Source: Saprospiraceae bacterium
Lineage (GTDB): Bacteria > Bacteroidota > Bacteroidia > Chitinophagales > Saprospiraceae
Reading direction: 5' to 3'
Assembly: GCA_016720635.1 (NCBI GenBank)
Contig: JADKKF010000004.1
Span: forward strand, 124,001 to 188,000
DNA length: 64,000 nt
Shown in pieces: positions 1 to 7,502 of this stretch; position 1 is the first letter of the stretch, and each line of letters begins with the position of its first letter. The notes under the pieces were generated by a model. That model was given only the letters and a program-made list of their open reading frames with translations, made no database searches and had not been told where the DNA came from. Both the position numbers and the translations under genes were made by a program.

Positions 1-2
1 AA

Positions 3-191
3 TTGCATGGTAGCTATGAAACTGGAGTAGAATCACGCAATTGGAACATAACTACACCAATCGAGTTGCAATACATCCCGACAGAGGAGATATTGCAATT
101 GTTTATAGATTGGCTTGAGTTTTTAAAGGTAAATGAAAAAATGTGTTTTGTGCCCAAAACGTATCTAAAGGGCGAATTTCTGGATATATAA
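3..191 (+). CDS. 3' end of a gene entering from the left edge, unknown function
   Basis: An open frame runs in from the window edge to a stop at 189-191. The first in-window codon that could act as a start is TTG at position 3, so the true start almost certainly lies outside. The visible 62 residues are mixed charged and aromatic with no motif I recognise. Its small size, AT-rich codons and place beside other toxin/immunity-like genes suggest the C-terminus of an immunity protein, but that is inference from context only. Confidence 0.5.
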   Translation: MHGSYETGVESRNWNITTPIELQYIPTEEILQLFIDWLEFLKVNEKMCFVPKTYLKGEFLDI

Positions 192-250
192 ATATCATTT
201 CTGGGAGGATGGAGTGCGGTCAATTTATATTTTAATTTGAAGCTGCGATA

Positions 251-407
251 TCACGATCGTCGCAGTTTCCAACTGCGATACAAAACACCGGAATTTTTAA
301 TGCTAGGCACTTGACACTTTTTCTTACTTTTACAATTGTAGTAAGATGATGAATTGGAAATTCATAAAATATGGGATTGACATTAGAGGCTTCGACCATT
401 GGGGGAA
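251..407 (+). repeat. ~155 bp island repeat, copy 1 of 5
   Basis: The repeat has three parts. A hairpin head (TCGCAGTT-TCC-AACTGCGA, 260-278, perfect 8 bp stem) comes first. A highly conserved core follows, containing CACTTGACA, a TTTTCTTACTTTTACAA stretch and ATGATGAATTGGAAATTC. The tail ends in the coding-like TTCGACCATTGGGGG. The other copies are near 2056, 2768, 11650 and 13020. Unique sequence begins directly after the tail, here a toxin-tail-like frame. Confidence 0.85.
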
Positions 408-532
408 AACAAGTTAAAGATGCATCAAAAAATGGGTATGAATTTTGGTTATTTTCCAATACCAAAATACCTGCTCATGTAAAGAATTTTTGTGATAATA
501 AGGGTATTAAATATATTGAAACTTTAGAATAA
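371..532 (+). pseudogene. Remnant of a polymorphic toxin C-terminus
   Basis: A 53-codon frame starts at an ATG within the repeat tail, reads through the repeat-encoded EASTIGGK, and continues into a compact unique sequence containing NGYEFWLFSNTKIPAHV and ending in KYIETLE. It stops one base before the ATG of the next gene. A short C-terminal fragment followed at once by a small AT-rich gene is the arrangement of toxin-tail/immunity modules. No catalytic signature is identifiable, and no upstream carrier protein is present. I infer a displaced toxin tail; a small independent protein is the alternative. Confidence 0.45.
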
Positions 533-533
533 T

Positions 534-959
534 ATGGGTAAGATTACTGGTATCAGTTTAGAGTATTATACAGGGGAATTAAATATTGTTGAATTGTATA
601 GAAATTTTTTTTCAAAATGCAAGATTGATTTTTTTGTAGATGAAGGTGAATTTTCATATTTGATTGACTATGATCCATTTTACTATAAATTAAAAATTGG
701 AGAAAATATTTTTAATTTTGTGCTAAGTCTCATTGCAAATGTTGAGAGTAAGCCTTTAACATTTTCGCTCATATTAGATGAAACTATTTTTATGAGTCAC
801 ACAATTAATGCAATCAAAAGAGAAGAAATTAATATTTCAATAAGTGCACCAAAGCTGCTTGATAATCTTAATGTACCAGATTTTTCCTTTTATGCCGAAA
901 GGATTTTACCTTTTTTCGATTACAAAAATATAATGTGTTTGAAATTTTCATTTTGTTAA
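534..959 (+). CDS. Hypothetical small protein, probable immunity protein
   Basis: This 141-residue protein starts with ATG one base after the stop of the preceding toxin-tail frame, so the two look translationally linked. It is acidic, rich in Ile, Phe, Asn and Lys, and has no signal peptide or membrane segment. Its base composition is much more AT-rich than the housekeeping genes of this window. I do not recognise a family. Position directly behind a toxin-like tail suggests it neutralises that tail; this is inference. Confidence 0.55.
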   Translation: MGKITGISLEYYTGELNIVELYRNFFSKCKIDFFVDEGEFSYLIDYDPFYYKLKIGENIFNFVLSLIANVESKPLTFSLILDETIFMSHTINAIKREEINISISAPKLLDNLNVPDFSFYAERILPFFDYKNIMCLKFSFC

Positions 960-971
960 ATGTATAAAAAT

Positions 972-1354
972 TCATAACCCCGTATAAGCCTTTTTAGATT
1001 TAAATTCACGAAGGCATATATCGATAAGATTGAATACTTAAGATTTTTTATTCTCAGGAGATTAGAAAACTCCTCGAGTCTGTTTAGGATATTTTTATCA
1101 ATAAGAAGTTTGGTTTTGTATATTAGATAGTCCACAGAGACTTCAAGGGCATCTGCAATTTTAGCTACTACATCCACAGAAGGAGTGATGTCTCCTCTTT
1201 CGTATCGACCTATAACATCGCCATAAGTACCAATGATCTTCCCAAGGGCCACTTGAGTACGTTTTTTTTGCTTACTAATAACCATCAAATTTTGTCCAAA
1301 ATCCCTATTAATAGTATTTAAAATGCCATATCTTTGAATTCGAATTTTTGACAA
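972..1354 (-). pseudogene. Broken XRE-family (helix-turn-helix) regulator
   Basis: The N-terminal half is a clear Cro/C1-type HTH: GQNLMVISKQKKRTQ, then GDVIGRYERGDITPS, then VVAKIADALEVSVDYLI. In this family such proteins bind operators as dimers. The C-terminal part has moved out of frame: near 1075-1085 the reading shifts, and the original frame continues as SPENKKS, a TAA stop, then VFNLIDICLREFKSKKAY. It therefore has both a frameshift and a nonsense codon. The frame's only N-terminal start is TTG at 1354; an internal ATG lies near 1282. It is divergent from, and touches, the DUF4160 gene. Confidence 0.7.
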
Positions 1355-1614
1355 TGCCAGAGATAAGCAGGTTTCTTGGAATTATTATCAGGATGTTTTA
1401 TAATGAACACAATCCACCTCATTTTCATGCCATATACAATGAGTTTGAAGCAGAGATTGATATTAATACATTAGAGATTATTGCTGGGGACTTTCCAAAA
1501 AGAGTCAGAAATCTTGTAATTGATTAGGCTATAGGCCACAGAGACGAATTGATGGAAGACTGGGAATTGATGCGTAATGATTCAAAACCAAACCCTATTG
1601 AACCACTAATATAA
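1354..1614 (+). pseudogene. DUF4160 protein interrupted by a nonsense codon
   Basis: Translation from ATG 1354 gives the typical DUF4160 opening: a short Pro/Glu start, RFLGIIIRMFYNEHNPPHFH, then an EAEIDI..LEIIAGDFPKR segment. A TAG at 1525-1527 falls where the family usually has Trp (TGG to TAG), after which the frame continues normally with HRDELMEDWELMRN and ends with IEPL. The full frame would be 86 residues. DUF4160 genes are commonly paired with DUF2442 genes, as here, and such pairs are suspected but not established toxin-antitoxin-like modules. Confidence 0.75.
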
Positions 1615-1625
1615 CATTAGTAAAG

Positions 1626-1865
1626 ATGAAAATGCACAAAATTATTTCTGCTGAGGCGTTTGATGATTTCACTATATTGATAAAATTTGACGATGGTGTT
1701 GAGAAAAAGGTAAATATAAAGCCGTTCATAAGAAAGGGAGTGTCATTATCCTTAGAAGACCCCAAATATTTTAAAGATGTGAAATTAACAGATGGTTACA
1801 TCCATTGGGACAACGGATTTGATTTCTGTCCAAATTTTCTTTATCAATACTCACCTCCATCTTAA
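1626..1865 (+). CDS. DUF2442 domain protein
   Basis: A 79-residue protein beginning MKMHKIISAEAFDDFT, with the DUF2442 pattern of a central DGVEKKVNIKPFI, a LEDPKYFKDVKL strand and a WDNGFDFCPNFLY end. Family members are small and of unknown biochemical role, usually found next to a DUF4160 gene. It follows the DUF4160 gene by 11 bases, so the two are likely one transcription unit. It is intact while its partner carries a stop codon. No signal peptide or membrane segment is visible. Confidence 0.75.
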   Translation: MKMHKIISAEAFDDFTILIKFDDGVEKKVNIKPFIRKGVSLSLEDPKYFKDVKLTDGYIHWDNGFDFCPNFLYQYSPPS

Positions 1866-1901
1866 TGGCTGGAAATACTAAACAATTCTCTCTAAAAAAA
1901 A

Positions 1902-2105
1902 ACAGCCGCAGCCTATTCAATTGCTGCACTTCCAATACTTTCTTTACCCATCCAAGATGTTCGACTATTTGACTAGGGCGTAGCCCACAAGACTTTAAAT
2001 ACATCTTATGGCCTACAAGTAAATGCAGGCGAAATGTACATAATCGGAAACGATCCACGATCATCGCTTTTTGCACTTGCGATACAATACATTAGGAACT
2101 TTTAA
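1902..2105 (+). pseudogene. Possible remnant of a protein C-terminus
   Basis: One plus-strand frame reads KKTAAAYSIAALPILSLPI, then QDVRLFD, a TAG stop, then GVAHKTLNTSYGLQVNAGE and MYIIGNDPRSSLFALAIQY, ending in RNF and TAA. The residue mix looks protein-like and the end lies inside the head of repeat copy 2. I do not recognise the family. It may be the tail of a lost toxin or cell-surface protein; chance is a real alternative. Confidence 0.25.
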
Positions 2106-2211
2106 TACCTTGCACTTGACACATTTTCTTACTTTTACAATAGTGGGAAGATGATGAATTGGAAATTCGTAAAATATGGGATCAAATCCAGAGACTTCGA
2201 CCATCGGGGGG
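2056..2211 (+). repeat. ~155 bp island repeat, copy 2 of 5
   Basis: The core and tail match copy 1 closely, including TTGACA, TTTTCTTACTTTTACAATAG, ATGATGAATTGGAAATTCG and ACTTCGACCATCGGGGG. The hairpin head is different in sequence and weaker (ATCGC...GCGAT). The tail frame reads MGSNPETSTIGG and then runs a few codons into unique sequence before stopping. Confidence 0.85.
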
Positions 2212-2253
2212 GCATCTATAAAAAAAAGCAAATAAATAAAAAACGGTGGTATT

Positions 2254-2499
2254 TTATTCTTTCAACAGCTTTATCAACTCTTCCTTACTAATATCTAGGT
2301 TCTTGGCTACATCACTAAGGATTTTTGATAACAGACCTATTTTAATTGGATCGTGATTGGGAATTGTAATGTGATGTTCGGAATTTTCAGCGATTCGTGA
2401 CAACCTTATATGGCTTCCTTTTTGTCTAGTAACAACATATCCTAGTTTAGATAATTTTTTTAACAAACTGTCACCAGATTCATCCCTTGAAAGTTTCAT
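2254..2499 (-). CDS. hicA: HicA-family mRNA interferase toxin
   Basis: This 81-residue protein has the HicA (YcfA) double-stranded-RNA-binding-like fold signature: SLLKKLSKLGY, then QKGSHIRL with the expected catalytic His at residue 30, then HHITIPNHDPIKIGLLSKIL. HicA toxins cleave mRNA and are held inactive by HicB. It is slightly longer than the usual ~60-80 residues because of a lysine-rich C-terminal helix. Its ATG overlaps the TGA of hicB (ATGA), so the two are translated in a coupled way. It is intact. Confidence 0.88.
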   Translation of the reverse strand: MKLSRDESGDSLLKKLSKLGYVVTRQKGSHIRLSRIAENSEHHITIPNHDPIKIGLLSKILSDVAKNLDISKEELIKLLKE

Positions 2500-2699
2500 G
2501 CTGTCAAAACTTCGTCTTTGACAAAGTGCATTCTCACTATACGCTGAACATTATCATCAAAATGACAAGCTACAGCTTCAATAATATTTTCTCTTAATTC
2601 TGTCCAGGTTTCGCCTTCTGTAAAAATAGATAAGCCGAGTGCTTCTGCCTCAAAGCCACCATCCAAGGATTCGTTGATTACAAATATTACTTCTCCCAT
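2496..2699 (-). CDS. hicB: HicB-family antitoxin
   Basis: Read from the ATG at 2699 this gives 67 residues with the short HicB fold: a VIFVINESLDGGFEAEALG strand-turn, the FTEGETWTELRENIIEAVAC helix, and a basic tail. HicB binds and neutralises HicA. This is the short form lacking an obvious C-terminal DNA-binding domain, so autoregulation through a separate HTH is not evident. The longer frame would begin MINMGEV; I prefer the second Met as matching the family's first strand. It lies upstream of hicA, the reverse of the E. coli order. Confidence 0.82.
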   Translation of the reverse strand: MGEVIFVINESLDGGFEAEALGLSIFTEGETWTELRENIIEAVACHFDDNVQRIVRMHFVKDEVLTA

Positions 2700-2767
2700 A
2701 TTTATCAAATATTTACAAATTTAGTCTTTTTTGAAAATTAATCAGTAAGTTAATTGAAAATTCTAAT

Positions 2768-2922
2768 CACGATCGTCGCAGTTTCCAACTGCGATACAAT
2801 ACACTGGAATTTTTAATACCTTTCACTTGACATATTTTCTTACTTTTACAATAGTCGGAAGATGATGAATTGGAAATTCGTAAGATATGGGATCAAGGTC
2901 AGCGAGAATGACCTTCGGGAGA
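2768..2922 (+). repeat. ~155 bp island repeat, copy 3 of 5
   Basis: The head carries the same perfect stem as copy 1 (TCGCAGTT-TCC-AACTGCGA, 2776-2794). The core is conserved through ATGATGAATTGGAAATTCG. The last ~35 bases have diverged (GGTCAGCGAGAATGACCTTC in place of the CCAGAGACTTCGACC type), so this copy lacks the STIGG-coding end. It sits 26 bases before the 2949 gene. Confidence 0.85.
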
Positions 2923-2948
2923 GATTTTTCACAAAAGATTATTAAAAA

Positions 2949-3491
2949 ATGGAGTATATTGATATCTCATTCTTATCAGAATTACCTGAATTTAAGGCTC
3001 TAATTAAAAAATATAAATATAATTTTAACACGAGAGAAGATATTTTATATGTCTTTGGGAAGACTTTTTTTATTAAAATATTCTCATATTACAGCGAAGA
3101 TATCGTGTTTTTTTATATACTAGATTACAATTTTAGAATATACACCACTCCATTGTCCCTATTTGACAAAAATATTAACTGTATTTTGCAGTGTGAAAAT
3201 TCAAACTCAGAAGTTTCAGAATCTGATACACATTTAATAAATAGAATTGGAAAAACGAGAATTGCAGATGCAAAAAAGCAATTGAACATATTACTGAGAG
3301 GGTGTGATGAATTTTTATTACAAGATAATATTTTGTCATATTATAATAAAGGAAAAGGTACTCTTATATTCGAACCTTATAAAGAAACAAACCCTAATCT
3401 TAAAAAATTTGTACTTGCAAATAGAAAAAAAGATGAAAACTTAAAATATCCTCATCCGAAAAAGAAAACCTGGTGGCAATTTTGGAGATAA
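2949..3491 (+). CDS. Hypothetical protein, probable immunity protein
   Basis: A 180-residue AT-rich protein with no signal peptide. It is rich in aromatic and Lys/Asn residues and ends in a very basic tail, KKKTWWQFWR. That kind of Trp-rich tail recurs at the ends of small Bacteroidota proteins in toxin/immunity loci; I know it as a recurring pattern, not a defined domain. The gene begins just after repeat copy 3. I do not recognise a conserved family. Confidence 0.55.
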   Translation: MEYIDISFLSELPEFKALIKKYKYNFNTREDILYVFGKTFFIKIFSYYSEDIVFFYILDYNFRIYTTPLSLFDKNINCILQCENSNSEVSESDTHLINRIGKTRIADAKKQLNILLRGCDEFLLQDNILSYYNKGKGTLIFEPYKETNPNLKKFVLANRKKDENLKYPHPKKKTWWQFWR

Positions 3492-3610
3492 ACCACAGCG
3501 CGTTAGGGATAGTAGCAGCGGCGGAGCCGTCCTCGAAGAGGATGAGCATAGCGAAACTGCGAATAGCCCGGTGCCGCTAGGGGCGGCAATCGCCATGATA
3601 AAAATAATGG
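3492..3610. repeat. GC-rich structured intergenic element
   Basis: This stretch is far more GC-rich than its surroundings and folds locally: CCTC-GAA-GAGG, and GCCGC-TAGGG-GCGGC. It contains GGATAGTAG and GCGAATAGCCCGG words. The GGATAGTAG...GAATAG...GGCGAATCGC layout is shared with 53458-53575. It resembles repeated structured elements of Bacteroidota such as the Flavo-1 RNA motif, but that assignment needs a covariance search. Confidence 0.45.
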
Positions 3611-3652
3611 CATATTGATTTTGATTTTCCCAAAAGGGTATTGAAAATTAGA

Positions 3653-4486
3653 TTATTCTTGCCTAAAATAATGGTCCAAAATGTCTAAAGGTTTTGGCTG
3701 ATGGAGAAGATTAATGTAGATATTATATTTTGACTTTTGAGATGTGCTAACTTTGTCCAATATTGAAATAATTTCATTTCGACAAGGGTTGGTAATGTCC
3801 ATGAATAGTAAGGAGCGAAGACACTTTTTCAAAGCTATCTCATCACCGCCCCCAAGGGCCAATTTGAGTTCAAATTGTATTTTTTCACAAATGGAATTTT
3901 CGTAAGCCTGGCGAAGCTTTAATTTCTTAGAATTAATATTGCAATTTAAGTTATCATCCAATATTTCGGTAAATGCTATCCCATCGGCGAAATTATTTTG
4001 TTGGTAAAGTGTCTCCATTATTGCATCCACTTCCTTGCAATCATTCACACTTTTACTGTATTGATTCTCTATTTCTACCTTTAATTTTAGCATAAATTCC
4101 TTGTCTTTCAATATGCTTTGCAGAATTTTACTCTTTACATCTTCGTTGACACTTCTACTTACATTTACCGTTTTAGAATATTCCGTTTTTGGATGAAGCT
4201 GGTTTAAAGTTTTTAGAGTAATTATAGCCTTTTGCTTGGAATAATATTTATTATCCATTCCTTCAATCAATCGCTCATCAGATTCCTTTACCAAATCCAA
4301 ATTTGCATGGATTACGCCAAATTGGCGTGAGAAAATCGGTTCTGCATTACTGGGCAATGCATTTCTAATAATTTGTTGTATTTGGCTGTCGCCACTGGTT
4401 TTAAAATAAAATTTTTGTTTTTGGGCAGCTAAATCGCATGAAAAAACAACTAAGCAAATGAATAGAGAAACTTTGATCATCGACAT
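3653..4486 (-). CDS. Exported protein of unknown function, last gene of a five-gene operon
   Basis: I place the start at ATG 4486, which gives a clear signal peptide (MSMIKVSLFICLVVFSCDL, cleavage after AAQ) and about 277 residues. It lies 4 bases after the stop of the preceding gene. A longer frame upstream only overlaps that gene and lacks a signal. The mature part is helical and Lys/Asp/Asn-rich with repeated ..SK.LQSILKD.. type segments and no family I recognise. Co-transcription with four other exported proteins points to an envelope function. Confidence 0.65.
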   Translation of the reverse strand: MSMIKVSLFICLVVFSCDLAAQKQKFYFKTSGDSQIQQIIRNALPSNAEPIFSRQFGVIHANLDLVKESDERLIEGMDNKYYSKQKAIITLKTLNQLHPKTEYSKTVNVSRSVNEDVKSKILQSILKDKEFMLKLKVEIENQYSKSVNDCKEVDAIMETLYQQNNFADGIAFTEILDDNLNCNINSKKLKLRQAYENSICEKIQFELKLALGGGDEIALKKCLRSLLFMDITNPCRNEIISILDKVSTSQKSKYNIYINLLHQPKPLDILDHYFRQE

Positions 4487-4490
4487 ATGG

Positions 4491-5372
4491 CTATGGGTTG
4501 GCTGATAAAGTAAATACAACATTATTACCTTGGGTGATTTGCGAGGTTTTAATATTGATCGATTTAAAGAATTTTCTGATTTGGGCAACGAATGTTGAAA
4601 CTTTATAATTTCCGCCTTTTTCATCCAGCACTGGAATTTTCACCAGATCAAATATCATTTTTGAATCGGTAGTGCCTTGCAAATGATAATTGTTTTTAAA
4701 TGCATTATCTCGCATCCAGTTTTCAATGACTTCTGACAACAATTCGTCCGAGTTATTTATCTCTTCATTAAGGTTGATTTTAGCCCCATCTAGGACCCCA
4801 AAAGTTAAACTTAAAGTTCTTCCATTGGTCCTTATATCATCAAATTTTTGCTGTAAAGTTTGCAAAAAATTATCCAATTCAAACTCAACCGCTTTTTCAA
4901 TCAATTTATCAAAATTAGAGGTAAAAAACTTTGGGCTAGTGGCGACCTTATTGGCATATGATTCTCCCGAATAGGCGTCAAATGCGCTCAATATTACAGT
5001 GGCCGAATTGCCATCTTGAGAATAGTTCTTCTTTACTTCTACCTCCACATATATATCGGCTCCACTCAATGCGATTACTTCATCCTTGACATCCTTAATT
5101 TGTCCTTCTGACAAAACTTCATTGTTATTGGTTTGCTTTAATTTAGCTCTTATATCGATTGTGTTTTTACCGCGCTTATCAAAAGATTCTTTAACAAATG
5201 CTAGGGCAACCCTAACGCCATCGTTATTTTCGATTGCTTGTCTTAGACTAACGGATTGGGTAGTATATGGAATGACCATTATGGTTGGTTGGCTGACATT
5301 CTGAGCACAGATTTCTATAGACAAGAAAACTAAAGGCAAAATAAAATATAAAGTCGATGTTAATTTCCACAT
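4491..5372 (-). CDS. DUF6175-like exported protein
   Basis: Starting at ATG 5372 (the TTG at 5384 is less likely) the protein has an N-terminal signal peptide ending near EICAQ. A conserved-looking IMVIPYTTQ opening, an ALAFVKESFDKRGKNTIDI segment and an ALSGADIYVEVEV strand follow. This matches my memory of the DUF6175 family of Bacteroidota, whose first domain resembles the CsgG/LpoB-type fold (an IPY or VLPF strand, then a helix, then a GAD strand). It starts two bases after the lipoprotein gene stops. Role unknown; probably periplasmic or outer-membrane associated. Confidence 0.6.
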   Translation of the reverse strand: MWKLTSTLYFILPLVFLSIEICAQNVSQPTIMVIPYTTQSVSLRQAIENNDGVRVALAFVKESFDKRGKNTIDIRAKLKQTNNNEVLSEGQIKDVKDEVIALSGADIYVEVEVKKNYSQDGNSATVILSAFDAYSGESYANKVATSPKFFTSNFDKLIEKAVEFELDNFLQTLQQKFDDIRTNGRTLSLTFGVLDGAKINLNEEINNSDELLSEVIENWMRDNAFKNNYHLQGTTDSKMIFDLVKIPVLDEKGGNYKVSTFVAQIRKFFKSINIKTSQITQGNNVVFTLSANP

Positions 5373-5373
5373 A

Positions 5374-5838
5374 TTATAATCCAAATTTTCTAATTACATT
5401 TTTATTTTCTAAAAAAAGTCTGATACCATCCATATTAAAAGTGGCTTCGATCTCGACCCAGTGCAATGAGTTTGAAAAAGATTTGTTCAATACATTAGAC
5501 TCCATTAAATACTCTTTGTAGCCTCCTTTATATATAAATTCATCCAAAACCAAAGCGCAACAATCTAATGCATATCCTTTATCTCTGATCAATGGTTTTT
5601 CGTGGTTGGAGTTGGGCACTCCAGTATATAAAAGATTTTCTATCAGATTAATTTCTGCAGAGGCAATGGCGTCGTTCAGCTGACTGTTGTAATGCTGGGT
5701 AGTCAAAGTAATGGCAGAACCCTCATTTTTGATGAATTTGATGCCACCGTGTTTGGTATGGGGCAATGTCGATGGCGTTTTACAACTAAAAATAGCCACG
5801 GCAAGACAAGCTGTTATAATTATTTTGAAGCTGGGCAT
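5374..5838 (-). CDS. Putative lipoprotein (LPP20-like?)
   Basis: A 154-residue protein with a lipoprotein signal: a hydrophobic stretch and the lipobox AIFSCK, so the mature protein should begin at a lipidated Cys and sit in the outer or inner membrane. The body includes an AIASAEINLIENLLYTG helix and a HWVEIEATFNMDG strand, loosely like LPP20-type lipoproteins; I am not sure of this. It overlaps the upstream gene by 19 bases, evidence for an operon. Confidence 0.6.
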   Translation of the reverse strand: MPSFKIIITACLAVAIFSCKTPSTLPHTKHGGIKFIKNEGSAITLTTQHYNSQLNDAIASAEINLIENLLYTGVPNSNHEKPLIRDKGYALDCCALVLDEFIYKGGYKEYLMESNVLNKSFSNSLHWVEIEATFNMDGIRLFLENKNVIRKFGL

Positions 5839-7502
5839 ATAAGATAAATTTTGGATTTAGATTCTAAGGCTTTAAATAAGTCATCTCCCCCATCCGTAAC
5901 TTTAAGAAAGGCACCTGTGGGGTACAGCTTTTTTTTGACTTCACCCTCTCCAATTTTTTTTGTATATGATGATTTTGCTCCATTTACCTCCAATTCTTGT
6001 AATAGAACCAAGTCATATTGTAAACCTTCGTATATCCCAATAGGACTATCTGCGTACACAGTTTTTACTTTATCTTTTTTGGCTTCAATGACTTCAATCA
6101 CTTGGCCAGCGTAATTAGTTGTATTAATTTTGCAGAAAGCTTTAAAAATCATTTCTTTGAAAGGATCCCTTAAAGACAAACTAAATATTCCTGGGGGGAT
6201 ATAACTTTCCGAGACCAAAATTTTTGTCGTTTTAACATCGATGATATTAAAAGATTTTATTGAACTAAAATCTACAATATATTCAACCCCTAAAGGTGAA
6301 TAATTTAATCCATCAGAAGCCAAATTTATATTTTCCTCCCTTTTGTACATATCAGTAAAGTATTTCATCTCAGGAGCATTTCTCTCAATCAACCGAAAGC
6401 ATGGAATGGACATCAAACTGGTGAGGTAAGACGCATTATTAAATAAAAATCTATCGTTTGTCGCTATATTGATTTTGACTTTATTTTTTGCCATCCATCT
6501 TGTAAACATATTTAAATCTTCGCTTCTAATCGCATAGAAGTTTGTATCCTTTCTAAACTCATCAGTTAATTCATTTTTAAAAAAAGCGAGTGGGTAAAGT
6601 GTAGTATAATCCTGTTTTACCTCATCTACAAAAAGGTCAGTATAATAGTGCTCGTTTCGAAAATACACTTCACCATTTTTCAAAGTATCAATCTGAAACA
6701 ATGACATTTTCGTATCTTTACTAATGCCTTGCTGAACTCCAGCTTTAACTACGACCCTTTTGGTCTTCTTTTCTAAATTCAGGGATGCAAAGTCGATTTT
6801 AAAATGGGTTTCAACATTATTTTTTAGCGCTAATAATGGAGCGTAAAGATTGTTTTGGATAAAAAAGCCATTGGGATTGGCCATTTCTTCTACTCTTTTT
6901 TTAACTTCAGTAGAATGTCTATTGTTTATAATAAAGACTGCCTTCTTGTAAGCCTCTTGGCCAGGTGAAGTTTGTGAACTTGCTAAAGTTATTCCTTTTA
7001 ATTCATCAATGTCTTTAATCTCCAAATGCAATCCATTTGGATCCGTCAAATTAACATCACTTCGGTAAATTAAAATTTCACCAGTGGTTAAATCAACTAC
7101 TTTATAGTCACCCAATATTTTACATGAAAGTATATAATGCGCTCCGACAACTTTGCCAAGTGTATCAAACCTTACATTCAAACCTGGAGCTGGATTAACA
7201 TCACCCTTAATCCTTAAAAACATGATAAGTCGAGATGGCAATTCAGGTTTATTCAAGACAGTTCGCGAAAAGGTACTTTTTTCAGTACTCCAATCATACA
7301 CTTGATAGTTGCCATCAGATCCATTTGATAATCGCTCTTTGACCTGGTTTCGAAAATTATTTGTAATATAGTTTCCAATTTTAGCGGTATCTAACAGTAC
7401 AGCTACGGGGATATTTACCTTCTGTGCATAGGTTTTTGTCCCAAAAAATAAAAATAATACTAGTAGGGCTAGCCTAGAGATTTCTTTCAGAGTAATATAC
7501 AT
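5820..7502 (-). CDS. Large exported protein with CsgG-like elements
   Basis: A 560-residue protein with a signal peptide (LALLVLFLFFGTKTYAQ). The N-terminal domain has VNIPVAVLLDT, a helix, NYQVYDWS and VVGAHYILSCKILGDYKVVDL, which follows the strand-helix order of CsgG/LpoB-like domains; the GAHYIL strand is the usual GADYLV position. A second copy of the same kind of strand, LGVEYIVDF, occurs near residue 400, so it may contain two related domains. It overlaps its upstream neighbour by 29 bases. No membrane-barrel or enzymatic motif is visible. Confidence 0.6.
   Translation of the reverse strand: MYITLKEISRLALLVLFLFFGTKTYAQKVNIPVAVLLDTAKIGNYITNNFRNQVKERLSNGSDGNYQVYDWSTEKSTFSRTVLNKPELPSRLIMFLRIKGDVNPAPGLNVRFDTLGKVVGAHYILSCKILGDYKVVDLTTGEILIYRSDVNLTDPNGLHLEIKDIDELKGITLASSQTSPGQEAYKKAVFIINNRHSTEVKKRVEEMANPNGFFIQNNLYAPLLALKNNVETHFKIDFASLNLEKKTKRVVVKAGVQQGISKDTKMSLFQIDTLKNGEVYFRNEHYYTDLFVDEVKQDYTTLYPLAFFKNELTDEFRKDTNFYAIRSEDLNMFTRWMAKNKVKINIATNDRFLFNNASYLTSLMSIPCFRLIERNAPEMKYFTDMYKREENINLASDGLNYSPLGVEYIVDFSSIKSFNIIDVKTTKILVSESYIPPGIFSLSLRDPFKEMIFKAFCKINTTNYAGQVIEVIEAKKDKVKTVYADSPIGIYEGLQYDLVLLQELEVNGAKSSYTKKIGEGEVKKKLYPTGAFLKVTDGGDDLFKALESKSKIYLICPASK

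Noticed and set aside
1771..2076. A 101-residue minus-strand frame
   Set aside because: It overlaps the DUF2442 gene end and repeat copy 2 antisense and has no recognisable features; the opposite-strand reading is more protein-like.
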